Assembly: GCA_947493255.1 (NCBI GenBank)
Contig: CANLQK010000002.1
Span: 372,001 to 436,000 of the forward strand
Direction of reading: 5' to 3'
Length of the DNA stretch: 64,000 bases
Origin: an uncultured Paracoccaceae bacterium
Lineage (GTDB): Bacteria; Pseudomonadota; Alphaproteobacteria; Rhodobacterales; Rhodobacteraceae
The translations under genes and the position numbers were made by a program. The first letter of the stretch is position 1. Every line of letters starts with the position of its first letter. Below, piece after piece: positions 17,599 to 27,425 of this stretch. The notes beneath the pieces are model-generated. The model was not told the origin of the DNA. It saw nothing but the letters and a program-made list of their open reading frames with translations, and did no database searches.

Positions 17599-19275
17599 AT
17601 GGGTTACAAGACTGACATCGAGATCGCACGCGAGGCGGATAAGAAACCGATCCAAGAGATTGGGGCGAAGTTGGGCATCGGTAGTGACGACCTGCTGCCT
17701 TATGGCCATGATAAAGCGAAAGTCAGTCAGTCTTTCATCAACTCTGTCCAAAAGAACAAAAATGGTAAGCTGATCCTCGTGACGGCAATCAACCCGACGC
17801 CAGCGGGCGAGGGCAAGACGACGACGACAGTTGGTTTGGGGGATGGCCTGAACCGCATCGGCAAAAAGGCCGCAGTTTGTATTCGCGAAGCATCGCTTGG
17901 GCCAAATTTTGGGATGAAGGGCGGGGCTGCTGGTGGCGGCTACGCGCAAATTGTCCCGATGGAAGACATGAACCTGCACTTCACAGGTGACTTCCATGCC
18001 ATCACGTCTGCGCACTCCCTTCTGTCTGCGATGATCGACAACCACATTTATTGGGGCAACGAGTGCGAGATTGATGTGCGCCGTGTGGTATGGCGGCGTG
18101 TCGTGGACATGAACGACCGTGCGTTGCGCCAGATTACGGCGTCTTTGGGCGGGGTTGCGAACGGTTTCCCGCGCGAGGCTGGTTTTGACATTACAGTCGC
18201 ATCCGAGGTGATGGCGATTTTGTGTTTGGCGACAAGCCTGAAGGATTTGCAGCAACGTCTGGGCGACATGATTGTGGCCTATCGACGTGACCGGACACCG
18301 GTGTTCTGTCGCGACATTAAAGCAGACGGCGCGATGACCGTATTGTTGAAAGATGCGATGCAGCCGAACCTTGTGCAGACGTTAGAAAACAACCCAGCGT
18401 TCGTGCATGGCGGACCGTTTGCCAATATCGCACATGGGTGTAATTCGGTCATCGCGACGACGACGGCGTTAAAGATCGCCGACTATGTTGTGACCGAAGC
18501 CGGTTTTGGCGCCGACCTTGGCGCTGAAAAATTCATGAACATCAAATGCCGCAAAGCGGGTCTTGCACCCGAGTGTGTGGTGCTGGTTGCCACAGTGCGG
18601 GCGATGAAAATGAACGGTGGCGTCGCAAAGGCCGACCTAGGGGCCGAAAACGTGGATGCGGTTAACGAGGGCTGTGCAAACCTTGGGCGTCATATTGGCA
18701 ACCTGAAATCCTTTGGTGTGCCGGTGGTTGTTGCGATCAACCACTTTGTGACGGACACCGACGCCGAAGTGCAGGCTGTGAAAGACTATGTTGCCACCCA
18801 AGGGGCCGAAGCGATTTTGTCTCAACACTGGGAGCATGGCTCGAAAGGATCAGAAGCCTTGGCCAAACGCGTGGCAGAAATTGCAGACAGCGGCGCGAGC
18901 CAGTTTAGCCCGCTTTACCGTGATGACATGCCCTTGGCCGAGAAGATCCAGACGATCAGCAAACGTATTTACCGCGCAGACGAGGCATTGATGGATCAAA
19001 AGATCCGCGATCAGCTGAAGTTGTGGGAAGATCAAGGATATGGAAATTTGCCAGTGTGTATGGCGAAGACACAGTATTCGTTTTCAACGGACCCGACGTT
19101 GCGCGGTGCGCCAACGGGCCATTCGGTCCCAGTTCGTGAAGTCCGCCTGTCTGCGGGTGCTGGGTTTATTGTGGCGGTCTGCGGCGAGATCATGACGATG
19201 CCGGGCCTGCCACGGGTGCCGTCTGCTGAAAACATTCATCTAAATGATGATGGCCAAATTGAAGGCCTGTTCTAG
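17599..19275 (+). CDS. fhs: Formate--tetrahydrofolate ligase
   Basis: A 558-residue cytoplasmic enzyme that makes 10-formyl-tetrahydrofolate from formate, tetrahydrofolate and ATP. The nucleotide loop [14 protein letters not shown] is at about residues 66-79. Other family segments seen are [35 protein letters not shown] and [14 protein letters not shown]. The length is normal. A GGGAGAGAG precedes the start. It is followed by folD on the same strand, so both directions of one-carbon interconversion are encoded together. The 151 bases upstream of the start carry only weak short hairpins. Confidence 0.97.
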   Translation: MGYKTDIEIAREADKKPIQEIGAKLGIGSDDLLPYGHDKAKVSQSFINSVQKNKNGKLILVTAINPTPAGEGKTTTTVGLGDGLNRIGKKAAVCIREASLGPNFGMKGGAAGGGYAQIVPMEDMNLHFTGDFHAITSAHSLLSAMIDNHIYWGNECEIDVRRVVWRRVVDMNDRALRQITASLGGVANGFPREAGFDITVASEVMAILCLATSLKDLQQRLGDMIVAYRRDRTPVFCRDIKADGAMTVLLKDAMQPNLVQTLENNPAFVHGGPFANIAHGCNSVIATTTALKIADYVVTEAGFGADLGAEKFMNIKCRKAGLAPECVVLVATVRAMKMNGGVAKADLGAENVDAVNEGCANLGRHIGNLKSFGVPVVVAINHFVTDTDAEVQAVKDYVATQGAEAILSQHWEHGSKGSEALAKRVAEIADSGASQFSPLYRDDMPLAEKIQTISKRIYRADEALMDQKIRDQLKLWEDQGYGNLPVCMAKTQYSFSTDPTLRGAPTGHSVPVREVRLSAGAGFIVAVCGEIMTMPGLPRVPSAENIHLNDDGQIEGLF

Positions 19276-19298
19276 GCTCGAATAAAGGGTAATGAAGG

Positions 19299-19327
19299 GT
19301 CAGAACGCGAGGGTTTCGCGTTCTGAC
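19299..19327 (+). other. Perfect 12-bp stem-loop between fhs and folD
   Basis: GTCAGAACGCGA pairs without mismatch with TCGCGTTCTGAC around a five-base loop, in the 70-base gap before the folD start. The folD ribosome site lies just downstream and no T-run follows. It may adjust folD expression relative to fhs by blocking mRNA decay, or be a protein-binding site. Confidence 0.55.
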
Positions 19328-19345
19328 GAGACAAAAGGAAAAGAC

Positions 19346-20239
19346 ATGACTGCGACTGTGATTGACGGAAAGGCCTTTGCGGCCAATGTGCGCGAGCAAA
19401 TTGGTGCCCATGTGGCAAAAATCAAAGGTGAAAACGGAATCACACCGGGGTTGGCTGTTATTTTGGTTGGCGAGGATCCTGCAAGCGAAGTCTATGTTCG
19501 CAACAAGGGTAAGCAGACCATCGAAGTCGGCATGAATTCTTACGAACATAAGCTGCCTGCGGATGTGTCAGAAGACGAGCTGTATGCGCTGATCGACAAG
19601 TTGAATAACGACAAAAACGTACATGGGATTTTGTGCCAGTTTCCAGTGCCCGACCATCTAAGCGAACAGGCAATTGTTGCGCGCATAGACCCGGCAAAGG
19701 ACGTGGATGGTTTGCATGTGATCAATGCGGGTCTGTTGGCGTCTGGCCAGCGGTCGTTGGTGTCGTGTACGCCGCTGGGTTGTCTGATGTTGTTGCGTGA
19801 CCATCTGGGAAGCCTGTCTGGCAAGAACGCGGTTGTGATCGGCCGGTCAAACCTTGTTGGGAAACCTGTTGCGCAATTGTTGTTGGGCGACAGCTGCACG
19901 GTGACAATCGCACACAGTCGGACAGCAAACCTGGAAGAGGTTGTGCGCCAAGCCGACATCGTTGTGGCCGCCGTTGGCCGCCCAAAAATGGTGTCCGGTG
20001 ATTGGCTGAAACCGGGCGCGACGGTGATCGATGTGGGCATCAACCGCATTGAAAAGCCCGAAGGCGGAACACGGTTGGTCGGCGATGTTGATTATGAGAG
20101 CTGCGCAGCCGTTGCCGGAGCAATAACACCTGTTCCAGGTGGTGTTGGCCCAATGACAATTGCATGTTTGCTGGCCAACACAGTCACGGCGTGTTGTCGC
20201 GCTAATGGATTGGCCGAACCGGTGGGGTTAACTGCGTAG
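19346..20239 (+). CDS. folD: Bifunctional methylenetetrahydrofolate dehydrogenase / methenyltetrahydrofolate cyclohydrolase FolD
   Basis: A 297-residue enzyme that interconverts methylene-, methenyl- and 10-formyl-tetrahydrofolate with NADP. Signatures seen are [16 protein letters not shown] near residues 33-48 (with the catalytic Lys), the CQFPVPDHL segment, the Rossmann [11 protein letters not shown] and the C-terminal [10 protein letters not shown]. The start at 19346 follows an AAAAGG. Earlier in-frame starts run through the hairpin and are not supported. It works with Fhs in the same pathway. Confidence 0.96.
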   Translation: MTATVIDGKAFAANVREQIGAHVAKIKGENGITPGLAVILVGEDPASEVYVRNKGKQTIEVGMNSYEHKLPADVSEDELYALIDKLNNDKNVHGILCQFPVPDHLSEQAIVARIDPAKDVDGLHVINAGLLASGQRSLVSCTPLGCLMLLRDHLGSLSGKNAVVIGRSNLVGKPVAQLLLGDSCTVTIAHSRTANLEEVVRQADIVVAAVGRPKMVSGDWLKPGATVIDVGINRIEKPEGGTRLVGDVDYESCAAVAGAITPVPGGVGPMTIACLLANTVTACCRANGLAEPVGLTA

Positions 20240-20321
20240 CCCTTTCCCTGCACGGCATTACATGTAAGATCACCTTTGAGTTGATTCTTGCTGAAATGTC
20301 CGTGTGTTAGGGGTAGGGTGA

Positions 20322-21098
20322 TTGCGCGAACTGGGCCGAAAAATCTCGAGTGGGATTGTGTCTTACTGTACCATTCGTGTGGTTGCCGCTTGGGCAGTGG
20401 TTGCCGTTGTGACCGCAATTGCGGGACCTTTCGGTACGTTTGACAGCCAACCTTTCGTTTGGCGGCTTGGGTATTGGTCCTCCATTATTGCTGTTTCGCT
20501 GCCGATTGCGATATCGATTAGGGTTTTTTGGCACGAAATCATCAAAGCCAACCCAATTTGGCTTGAGGACCAATTCGTTGTGCTAACCATGGCATTCGTG
20601 TTTGGACCGCTTTTGATTTCATTTAACAACTGGATGGTGAACCAGGTCGAACACCCCGCTTTGGATTGGCGGTTAACGGTTGTTTCTACGTACTTGATTT
20701 CACTCGCCGCGGTTGCGCTCGGGAACATTTTTGGAGGCCCCGTTGCTTCAGAAGAGGCGGTTGCGACATCACAAAAGCGTGATCGATTGCTGGATCGTAT
20801 CGATGTCGCGGATGGCACTCGCTTAGCAAAGGTAAGTTCGGATAATCACCACGTCCGAATTGTGACTGATGATGGTGTTGAACACCGCGTTCTGATGCGT
20901 CTACGAGATGCTGTTGCAGAAATCGATGTTGAAGAAGGAATTTGCGTGCATCGGTCCCATTGGATTGCCCTTCATCACATTGATCGCATGGATGTTGTCG
21001 ACAACAAAGAAGTGGTGCGGATGCAGTGTGGCCGGGTTGTCCCTGTTGGGCCAAAGTACCGCTCTCAGCTTGTTCAGGTCGGTGTTATCGCTGCTTGA
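20322..21098 (+). CDS. Membrane-bound LytTR-family transcriptional regulator
   Basis: A 258-residue protein with about four N-terminal membrane helices (roughly residues 14-35, 50-69, 84-104 and 120-141) and a C-terminal LytTR DNA-binding domain (about 160-255). The domain shows VSSDNHHVRIVTDDG, RLRDAVAEID and VHRSHWIALHHID, typical of LytTR proteins. There is no receiver or kinase domain, so the membrane part probably senses a signal or partner directly. The start is TTG (20322), with GGGTAGGG upstream. Its last bases overlap the end of pdeM on the opposite strand. Targets are unknown. Confidence 0.85.
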   Translation: MRELGRKISSGIVSYCTIRVVAAWAVVAVVTAIAGPFGTFDSQPFVWRLGYWSSIIAVSLPIAISIRVFWHEIIKANPIWLEDQFVVLTMAFVFGPLLISFNNWMVNQVEHPALDWRLTVVSTYLISLAAVALGNIFGGPVASEEAVATSQKRDRLLDRIDVADGTRLAKVSSDNHHVRIVTDDGVEHRVLMRLRDAVAEIDVEEGICVHRSHWIALHHIDRMDVVDNKEVVRMQCGRVVPVGPKYRSQLVQVGVIAA

Positions 21099-21762
21099 GG
21101 ATCGCGTTTGCGGGCACTGGTGTAGCGACTTTTCCTATTAGCACGGCACGTGTCTGCTCATCGATCCAAGGGTCAAAAACAGGGTTCGAAATTGAAAGAC
21201 CACCTGTGTAGGCGCCGAACGCAGGCAGAATGATGCGGTTTTTTGTGATCAGGAAACAGGCGCGGGCAGCGATGCCCGGAAGTGATGCTTTGGGGTGATA
21301 GTGCCCCGATATTTCTCCGCTCGCACGTGTGGCTTCGGTTTCGGCAATGTGTTGAAATATCACAGCGCCGCGTACGAGGTCAGCGCAATGGCTGCCTCCG
21401 AAATCGACGGGGCCAGGGTCATGGTTTCCCTCGATCCAAACCCACTCGCAGCCAGCCTGAAGCGTTGTGATGGTTGCACGTACATCGTCCGTGACGGCAT
21501 TCGCGGCATCCAGATCGTCAAAACTATCGCCCAAGCAAATGACAGTTGCGGGGGCTGTGACGTCGATAGCCGCTTTTAACCGCGAAAGGGTTTCTTCGGT
21601 GTCGTACGGGGGGAGCATTGCCCCGCCGCGCCGTGCGACCCGTTCGGATTTCCCTAGATGAAGGTCGGACACGCACAGCAGGCGTTCATGGGGCCACCAA
21701 AGACTGCCATCTGCCCGCGCGACCAGCGCAGCGCCTGCGAATGTGAAATTATAGTCGCTCAT
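21085..21762 (-). CDS. pdeM: Ligase-associated DNA damage response endonuclease PdeM
   Basis: A 225-residue calcineurin-like metallophosphoesterase. Metal-binding motifs are visible: SDLHLGK (residues 32-38), GDSFDD (78-83), GNHD (112-115) and GHYHPK near 150-158. This subfamily is encoded beside an Lhr-like helicase, as here, and is thought to act in DNA repair, though its physiological substrate is uncertain. It lies 32 bases after the helicase gene on the same strand, in an apparent two-gene operon. The usual neighbours, an ATP-dependent ligase and a metallo-beta-lactamase-fold exonuclease, are not in this window. Confidence 0.92.
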   Translation of the reverse strand: MSDYNFTFAGAALVARADGSLWWPHERLLCVSDLHLGKSERVARRGGAMLPPYDTEETLSRLKAAIDVTAPATVICLGDSFDDLDAANAVTDDVRATITTLQAGCEWVWIEGNHDPGPVDFGGSHCADLVRGAVIFQHIAETEATRASGEISGHYHPKASLPGIAARACFLITKNRIILPAFGAYTGGLSISNPVFDPWIDEQTRAVLIGKVATPVPANAILKQR

Positions 21763-21794
21763 GCCCTAGCGATGCCGGTATTTTTAGGACGTGT

Positions 21795-24194
21795 CTAGAG
21801 GTCGCTCAGCCCTGCATCATCCATCAACGCTGCCGCGCGATCTTGAAGCAGTTTTTCGCGACCTTCACCCCAGACAGGAATACGTCCGGGTTCTAGAAAG
21901 AGCGGCGCGGCCAAAGGCGTGATGCGGTCCAGCTTTACGTGGTCGACTTGCCCTTTGGTACGGTTCAACATCTCTTCGATCCGCCCGAAATCCACCATGC
22001 CCCGCATCGCTTCTTCGCGAGTAATCCGCAGCATCAGGTGTTCTGGGTCATATTTTGCCAGAGTATCGTAAAGAATGTCGCTGGAGAACGTCGCCTGCCG
22101 CCCTGTTTTTCGGCCCTGACGCGTATTGCGGTCGATCAATCCGGCGATGGTAGCAGCAATGCGAAACGTGCGTTTCATCACGGCATTCCCTTGGAGCCAA
22201 GTTTCGAGCCCGTAATACATGTTTTGTGGGTCTAGCAGCGAGGCCGGGTCTGTAACTTCGTCCAAGCCCCAGATCATGAGCGCATAATCGGTGACAACAA
22301 ACCCGAGCGGGTTGAGGCCCGCTGCCTCCATCCGCTGCGTGAGGATGAGGCCCAAGGTGCGGTGCGCGTTGATACCGGCGAAACCATAGACGACCATGTG
22401 TTCGCGTCCGTCCTGCGGAAAGGTTTCCACCAACAAGCGCCCGGGCTCGGGGAGCTTGGAATAGTCGCGCTGCATAGACAGCCACTCGGACGTATGGTCT
22501 GGCAGGTCTGGCCAATTGTTTTGCTGGAAAAGCTGCAAGATTCGCTGGCTTAACTGGGTCGATGTTGAGAATTTCGTACCGTTGAATGTTGCGACCTTTG
22601 GCTCGCGCCCTTTTTGGCGGCTGACTTCGACGGTGAGTTGGTTCAACCCTTCGTACCGCACGATTTGGCCACCGATCAAAAAGGTATCGCCTTGCGTTAG
22701 GGTTGCGGCAAAGCTCTCTTCGATCTCGCCCAAGGTTTTGGGCGCGCGTTTGAATTTTACCTTCAACGTTTCATGGTCAAAAATCGTGCCAAGGTTCATT
22801 CGAATCTGCGCACAAGAGCGGGGGTCACGAAGGTGCCATTGGCCGTTGGTTTCTTTTAGGCGTTTCCATTTGTCATAGGCGCGCAGGGCGTAGCCACCTG
22901 TCGCACAGAAATCCAAGCAATCATCAAATTCAGCCCGACTAAGGTTAGCGTAGGCCCCCACGGATTTGACTTCATGGTAAAGGTCAGTGGCGCGAAACGG
23001 CCCCGCGCAGGCGGCGATTAGAATATGCTGGCACAACACATCTTTTGGTCCGGGTGAGGGGGGATCTCCATCCAAATCATGGTCTTTTGCCGCTTGTAAT
23101 GCGGCAACACATTCGACCACTTCGAACCGGTTTGCTGGGACCAGCACAGCCTTGGACGGCGCGTTGTAGTGGTGGTTGGCGCGGCCAATTCGCTGGATCA
23201 AACGTTTGACGTTTTTTGGTGCCCCGATCTGAATAACCAGATCTACATCGCCCCAATCAATCCCCAAATCCAAGCTGCCGGTGCACACAATGGCACGCAG
23301 TTCCCCATGTGTCATTGCGGTTTCGACCTTGGCACGTTGATCGCGACTTAAGCTGCCGTGGTGAATTCCAATGGGCAAGCTTTCGTCGTTGGCAAGCCAC
23401 AGATTATGAAAGAAGATTTCCGCCTGCGCGCGGGTGTTGTGGAAAATCAGGGTGGTCTTGTGCTGTTTCACAAGTTCAAGCACAGACGGAATGGAATATT
23501 TCGCGCCGCCACCAGACCAAGGGGGCTTTTCGTCGGTGATCAACATGGAAATATCAGGATCCGGACCCGGGTCGGCGCGCACGATCGGGCAGGGATCTGG
23601 GTTACGGGCAAGAGACCGCGCAATTTGGTCGGGGTCTTCCACCGTTGCCGAAAGGCCAACGCGCCGCAAATCAGGCGCGATAGATTGAATACGCGACAAG
23701 GCCAACAATAATTGATCCCCGCGTTTACTTTCTGCAAGGGCATGGATTTCATCTATAATGACACGCTGCACCCCTTTGAACATGCGGGGCGCGTCTTCGT
23801 ATGACACCAATAGGGCAAGGCTTTCGGGGGTTGTTAGTAGGATGTGCGGAGGGTCGGCGCGCTGTCTGCGCTTTTGGGTATATGATGTGTCGCCTGTCCG
23901 GTCTTCGACACGAATGGGCAAGTCCATGTCTGTGATTGGGGTGCCAAGGTTTCGTTTAATGTCCGCCGCTAATGCCTTGAGAGGTGAAACATAAATCGTG
24001 TGCAGCCCATCGTGTTTTCCATCGGCCAGTTCAATCAGGCTTGGAAGAAAACCGGACAACGTTTTGCCGCCGCCTGTTGGGGCGATTAGCAATGTTGCGG
24101 GCTCCGCGGCCCTGTCCATCATCACCTGCTGGTGCGGATGGATGGACCAGCCTTTTGCGGCGAACCAATCAGAAAATATGGGGGGCAATGACAT
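21795..24194 (-). CDS. Ligase-associated DEXH-box helicase (Lhr type)
   Basis: A 799-residue superfamily 2 helicase. Walker A APTGGGKT is at about residues 38-45, the DEXH box is DEIH (148-151), the SAT motif is near 178, and helicase domain 2 includes STRA-type (HNTRAQAEIFF), RIGRANH and GSLDLGIDWGDVD segments. The C-terminal half carries the Lhr-core winged-helix and beta-barrel region found in these DNA repair helicases. The length is typical of the short ligase-associated Lhr class. It is probably co-transcribed with pdeM. Confidence 0.93.
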   Translation of the reverse strand: MSLPPIFSDWFAAKGWSIHPHQQVMMDRAAEPATLLIAPTGGGKTLSGFLPSLIELADGKHDGLHTIYVSPLKALAADIKRNLGTPITDMDLPIRVEDRTGDTSYTQKRRQRADPPHILLTTPESLALLVSYEDAPRMFKGVQRVIIDEIHALAESKRGDQLLLALSRIQSIAPDLRRVGLSATVEDPDQIARSLARNPDPCPIVRADPGPDPDISMLITDEKPPWSGGGAKYSIPSVLELVKQHKTTLIFHNTRAQAEIFFHNLWLANDESLPIGIHHGSLSRDQRAKVETAMTHGELRAIVCTGSLDLGIDWGDVDLVIQIGAPKNVKRLIQRIGRANHHYNAPSKAVLVPANRFEVVECVAALQAAKDHDLDGDPPSPGPKDVLCQHILIAACAGPFRATDLYHEVKSVGAYANLSRAEFDDCLDFCATGGYALRAYDKWKRLKETNGQWHLRDPRSCAQIRMNLGTIFDHETLKVKFKRAPKTLGEIEESFAATLTQGDTFLIGGQIVRYEGLNQLTVEVSRQKGREPKVATFNGTKFSTSTQLSQRILQLFQQNNWPDLPDHTSEWLSMQRDYSKLPEPGRLLVETFPQDGREHMVVYGFAGINAHRTLGLILTQRMEAAGLNPLGFVVTDYALMIWGLDEVTDPASLLDPQNMYYGLETWLQGNAVMKRTFRIAATIAGLIDRNTRQGRKTGRQATFSSDILYDTLAKYDPEHLMLRITREEAMRGMVDFGRIEEMLNRTKGQVDHVKLDRITPLAAPLFLEPGRIPVWGEGREKLLQDRAAALMDDAGLSDL

Positions 24195-24235
24195 GCCCTA
24201 AAGGTGCGCGTCGTGCCCGAAAGGTCAATGAATAG

Positions 24236-24290
24236 TTGAGGGGGTCTGGGGGAGAATCCCCCAGTTCGTCGGATTTGCGTAGCAAATTCG
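24236..24290. repeat. Intergenic palindromic element (REP-like)
   Basis: Two adjoining inverted repeats occupy the space between the helicase and AAA ATPase genes. The first is CTGGGGG-AGAAT-CCCCCAG (24246-24264). The second pairs CGGATTTGC with GCAAATTCG across three bases (24270-24290), with one G-U. G-rich elements of this type recur between genes in many roseobacters, but only one copy is seen in this window. No T-run suggests a plain terminator. Confidence 0.45.
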
Positions 24291-24326
24291 AAGCGGGCTT
24301 AATCCAACCGTGGCCCCCAATTGGCG

Positions 24327-25637
24327 CTAGTGCACGATCTCTTCTTCTTTGACGAACATGTTTGCCCATGCACGATCGATCAGATCAGGGGACATCTGAT
24401 AGGGGATGCCTTCGAATTCACAGATCGAGATCATCTGGTCGATCAAGAAGATCGGCTGATAGTTCGCATAGACGTTATCAATCGTCGGATATTTCTTTTG
24501 CAGCAGATGGATCAGTGCAGATTCATCCAGCGGCACTTTGCGTTTGCGGGCCATCATTGCGAAAATTTTCAGGAAGTCTTCCTGCTCCGGACCATCGATC
24601 TTGATTTTGAAGAAGATACGACGCAACGCCGCTTTATCGAAGATCTCGTTGGGGTGGAAGTTGGTCGAAAAGATCACCAAGGTATCGAAAGGAACCTCGA
24701 ATTTTTCACCCGATTGCAGGGCAAGAATATCGCGATTTTCTTCCAGTGGAACAATCCATCGGTTGACGATTGCCTGCGGTGGCTCGGCCTGTCGTCCAAG
24801 GTCATCGATGATGAAGATGCCGCCAGACGACTTTAATTGTAGCGGCGCCTGATAGGTGCGGGCCACCGGGTTATAAACCAGATCGAGCATTTCCAGCGTC
24901 AGTTCACCACCGGTAATCACGGTTGGGCGTTCGCATTTTACATACCGCGTATCATACCGGCCGGATGTGCGGCGCAGGGAATTGGGGTCGTCGACATCTT
25001 CTTCGGCGGAGGAGTGAACGATCGGGTCATACACTGTGATCACCTGACCAGAGTATTCAATCGCACGTGGGATAAAGATTTTGTCGCCCAATGCGTCGCG
25101 AATACCGTTCGAAATGGATGATTTACCGTTGCCCGGAGGGCCGTACATTAGGATTGATCGACCCGCGCCCACTGCTGGCCCAAGTTGGTCAAGCAAGGTG
25201 GGGGGCAAGATCAAATGACCCATCGCGTTCAACAATTGATCACGAGTGACCTGGATGTTGCGGATCGATTGGCGTTTTACCTGTTCGCGGTACACTTCTA
25301 GCGGTACAGGCATCGCACCGAAATATTCGGACTGCGCCAAGGCATCTAGGGCGCGTTGTTTCCCCGCATCGGTTAGCTGATACCCCATTTCATTGCCGTT
25401 GTTGGCATTTAGGGTACCTGTTGCCTCGCACAAACGTTGTTCGCGGGCGGCATCGACCAATTGTTGGGTGATGTTGATGGGCAAGCAGATGAATTTCGCA
25501 ATAGCGCTGACGTTTTCCAGATTGGTGCGAAACATCGTTTTGATGAGGATGTCGCGCATCATAACAGGTGAAAGGGCCATCGATTCCAGCGTCTTTGGCG
25601 CCGGTGGTGCCATAACATTTGCGGTTTGCATGTTCAT
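24327..25637 (-). CDS. AAA-family ATPase
   Basis: A 436-residue cytoplasmic ATPase. Residues 25-105 look like a winged-helix region (YQLTDAGKQRALDAL). Walker A GPPGNGKS is at 166-173 and the Walker B segment IFIIDDLG at 274-281, followed by a sensor region (LVIFSTNFHPNEIFDKAALRRIFFKI). The family is conserved near tad loci in roseobacters but its role is not known. A part in pilus assembly or regulation is inference from position only. The gene is transcribed away from the GT-C-like gene at 25790, with a shared 152-base promoter region. Confidence 0.8.
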   Translation of the reverse strand: MNMQTANVMAPPAPKTLESMALSPVMMRDILIKTMFRTNLENVSAIAKFICLPINITQQLVDAAREQRLCEATGTLNANNGNEMGYQLTDAGKQRALDALAQSEYFGAMPVPLEVYREQVKRQSIRNIQVTRDQLLNAMGHLILPPTLLDQLGPAVGAGRSILMYGPPGNGKSSISNGIRDALGDKIFIPRAIEYSGQVITVYDPIVHSSAEEDVDDPNSLRRTSGRYDTRYVKCERPTVITGGELTLEMLDLVYNPVARTYQAPLQLKSSGGIFIIDDLGRQAEPPQAIVNRWIVPLEENRDILALQSGEKFEVPFDTLVIFSTNFHPNEIFDKAALRRIFFKIKIDGPEQEDFLKIFAMMARKRKVPLDESALIHLLQKKYPTIDNVYANYQPIFLIDQMISICEFEGIPYQMSPDLIDRAWANMFVKEEEIVH

Positions 25638-25789
25638 TTCATCGCCTGTCTGTTTGCTTTTACGGTTCTGTCTGTGTCCCTAAGGCCCATGGCGAAAACA
25701 ATCGTGCAGGGCCTTTGGAAAGGTTTTGCAAAGGCCGTGTGCCTGACTATTGTGTCGAAAAAAGGGACAAAACCGTTCCAGAGGCAGGC

Positions 25790-27424
25790 ATGACACACAA
25801 AAAACCAACAATCTTGGCGATTTTCTTGATTTTAGTCGTCGTTGCGATGGGCGGCGTGACCGTCTTGAAGGGCGGGCTGTACATCGGCAAACACGAGGGC
25901 GACACGCTGCATTTGATGCAAATCGTGTTCCGGATGGCGGATGGCCAAACCCCACATTATGATTTTATGACCCCAATCGGTGCCTTGGCGTTTTGGCCGA
26001 TTGCTATGCTGGTGAAGGCTGGAGCCGGCATCGGAATGGCTGTGATTTGGTCGCAAGTGATTGTGGCGGCGTCGTTCTTACCGATCGTGTTGTGGGTGTG
26101 CTGGTCGCGCTTGTCGCCTTGGGTTGGGGCGCTGTTTGGGTTGATCATTATGGTGCTGCTGTTGGCTTTGGTCCACGGCGAGGCGCAACGTTCGGTTTCG
26201 GTTTCTATGCATTACAATCGTCTGGCTTGGGCTGCAGCCTTTGTGGCGATTGTGACGGCCATGATTGCGCCCGATCGCGGGCGCAATGGCGTTGTTGACG
26301 GACTGGTCATTGGGGTGATGGTTTGCATCATGGCAATGATCAAGGTGACCTATTTCATCTCGTTTGCGGTGCCGATTGTGGTGGCCTTGATGTTGACGAA
26401 ACAGACACGTGCGTTGACGGTTGCTGTGGTCACCGGGCTTGTCGTGGTTGGCGTGATTAGCCTTATGAATGGCGTTGGGTACTGGGCCGCCTATGCAGGA
26501 GATTTGTTGGCTGTCGCAGGGTCCGAAGTGCGTGCAGCACCTGGGGAACCGCTGACGGCGATCATGGGTGCACCGGCCTATTTGGGTGGGTCAATGGCCG
26601 TCATCGCGGGCGTTATTTTCTTGCGGCAAACAGGTGTGCAAACGGGTGGATTGGTTTTGCTTCTGCTGGTGCCCGGTTTCTTCTACGTGACCTTCCAAAA
26701 TTTCGGCAACGATCCGCAGTGGCTGTTGTTGGTCGCAGTGCTGTTGTTGGCGTTGAAAGGGCAAGCGGCAGAGGTTGTGAACAAATGGGGCTGGAACCTA
26801 CGAGACGCGTTGGGGGTGGTCGCTGCGGTGTGTCTCGCGTTGACGGCACCGTCTTTCTTTAACCTTGCGTATAGCCCGTTCCGGCACATGAACGTGGACG
26901 TCACCAAATATGCACCCATTTTGCCGCGTGGTGGGGTGCATACAGATCTGCAATCAGCCGATTTGCGCGTGAACCGTGTGGATGCCCGCATTGCGATGGA
27001 CGGGCAATTGGCGTTGTTGCCAGAGTATGAAGACCGCGATCCTTCCCCAATGTTGTTGGATGAAACGATCCCGACCTGTTCGGTCGAGCTGGGCTTGCCA
27101 CGGGTCATGGATGCAATGGTGCGCGATATAGAGGACGCGGGATTGGCTGAGGGTAAGTCGCTCTTCGCGGCAGATATCTTTTCGAGCCATTGGTTGTTCG
27201 GTGATCTGGAACCGATGGACCAAGGGGCGCCGTGGTATTATGGCGGCGCACCGGGCCTGAAAGACGCAGATTACGTTCTGGTCCCGTTGTGCCCCGTTGC
27301 CCAAGATGTGCAGGCGCAGATCTTTGAAATCCTGAACGGATTGGTTGAGGTCGGTAAGATGGAACTGACTGAGGTTCGTCGTACAGAGCTTTATATTTTA
27401 TACGAAAAAACGGATCTGATCTGA
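25790..27424 (+). CDS. Multi-pass membrane protein, GT-C glycosyltransferase-like
   Basis: A 544-residue protein with about ten hydrophobic helices over residues 5-380 and a soluble C-terminal part (about 385-544) that is probably periplasmic. The first loop after helix 1 carries an acidic E-x-D pair (Glu36 and Asp38 in KHEGDTL) followed by a GQTPHYDF segment (52-59). This layout recalls lipid-phosphate-sugar-dependent GT-C transferases. No family match is certain; it could also be a transporter or a polymer-biosynthesis protein. It is inserted, on the opposite strand, between the AAA ATPase and the prepilin peptidase of the tad locus and converges on the latter with one base between them. 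The ATG at 25790 is chosen because the upstream extension is not hydrophobic. Confidence 0.65.
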   Translation: MTHKKPTILAIFLILVVVAMGGVTVLKGGLYIGKHEGDTLHLMQIVFRMADGQTPHYDFMTPIGALAFWPIAMLVKAGAGIGMAVIWSQVIVAASFLPIVLWVCWSRLSPWVGALFGLIIMVLLLALVHGEAQRSVSVSMHYNRLAWAAAFVAIVTAMIAPDRGRNGVVDGLVIGVMVCIMAMIKVTYFISFAVPIVVALMLTKQTRALTVAVVTGLVVVGVISLMNGVGYWAAYAGDLLAVAGSEVRAAPGEPLTAIMGAPAYLGGSMAVIAGVIFLRQTGVQTGGLVLLLLVPGFFYVTFQNFGNDPQWLLLVAVLLLALKGQAAEVVNKWGWNLRDALGVVAAVCLALTAPSFFNLAYSPFRHMNVDVTKYAPILPRGGVHTDLQSADLRVNRVDARIAMDGQLALLPEYEDRDPSPMLLDETIPTCSVELGLPRVMDAMVRDIEDAGLAEGKSLFAADIFSSHWLFGDLEPMDQGAPWYYGGAPGLKDADYVLVPLCPVAQDVQAQIFEILNGLVEVGKMELTEVRRTELYILYEKTDLI

Positions 27425-27425
27425 T

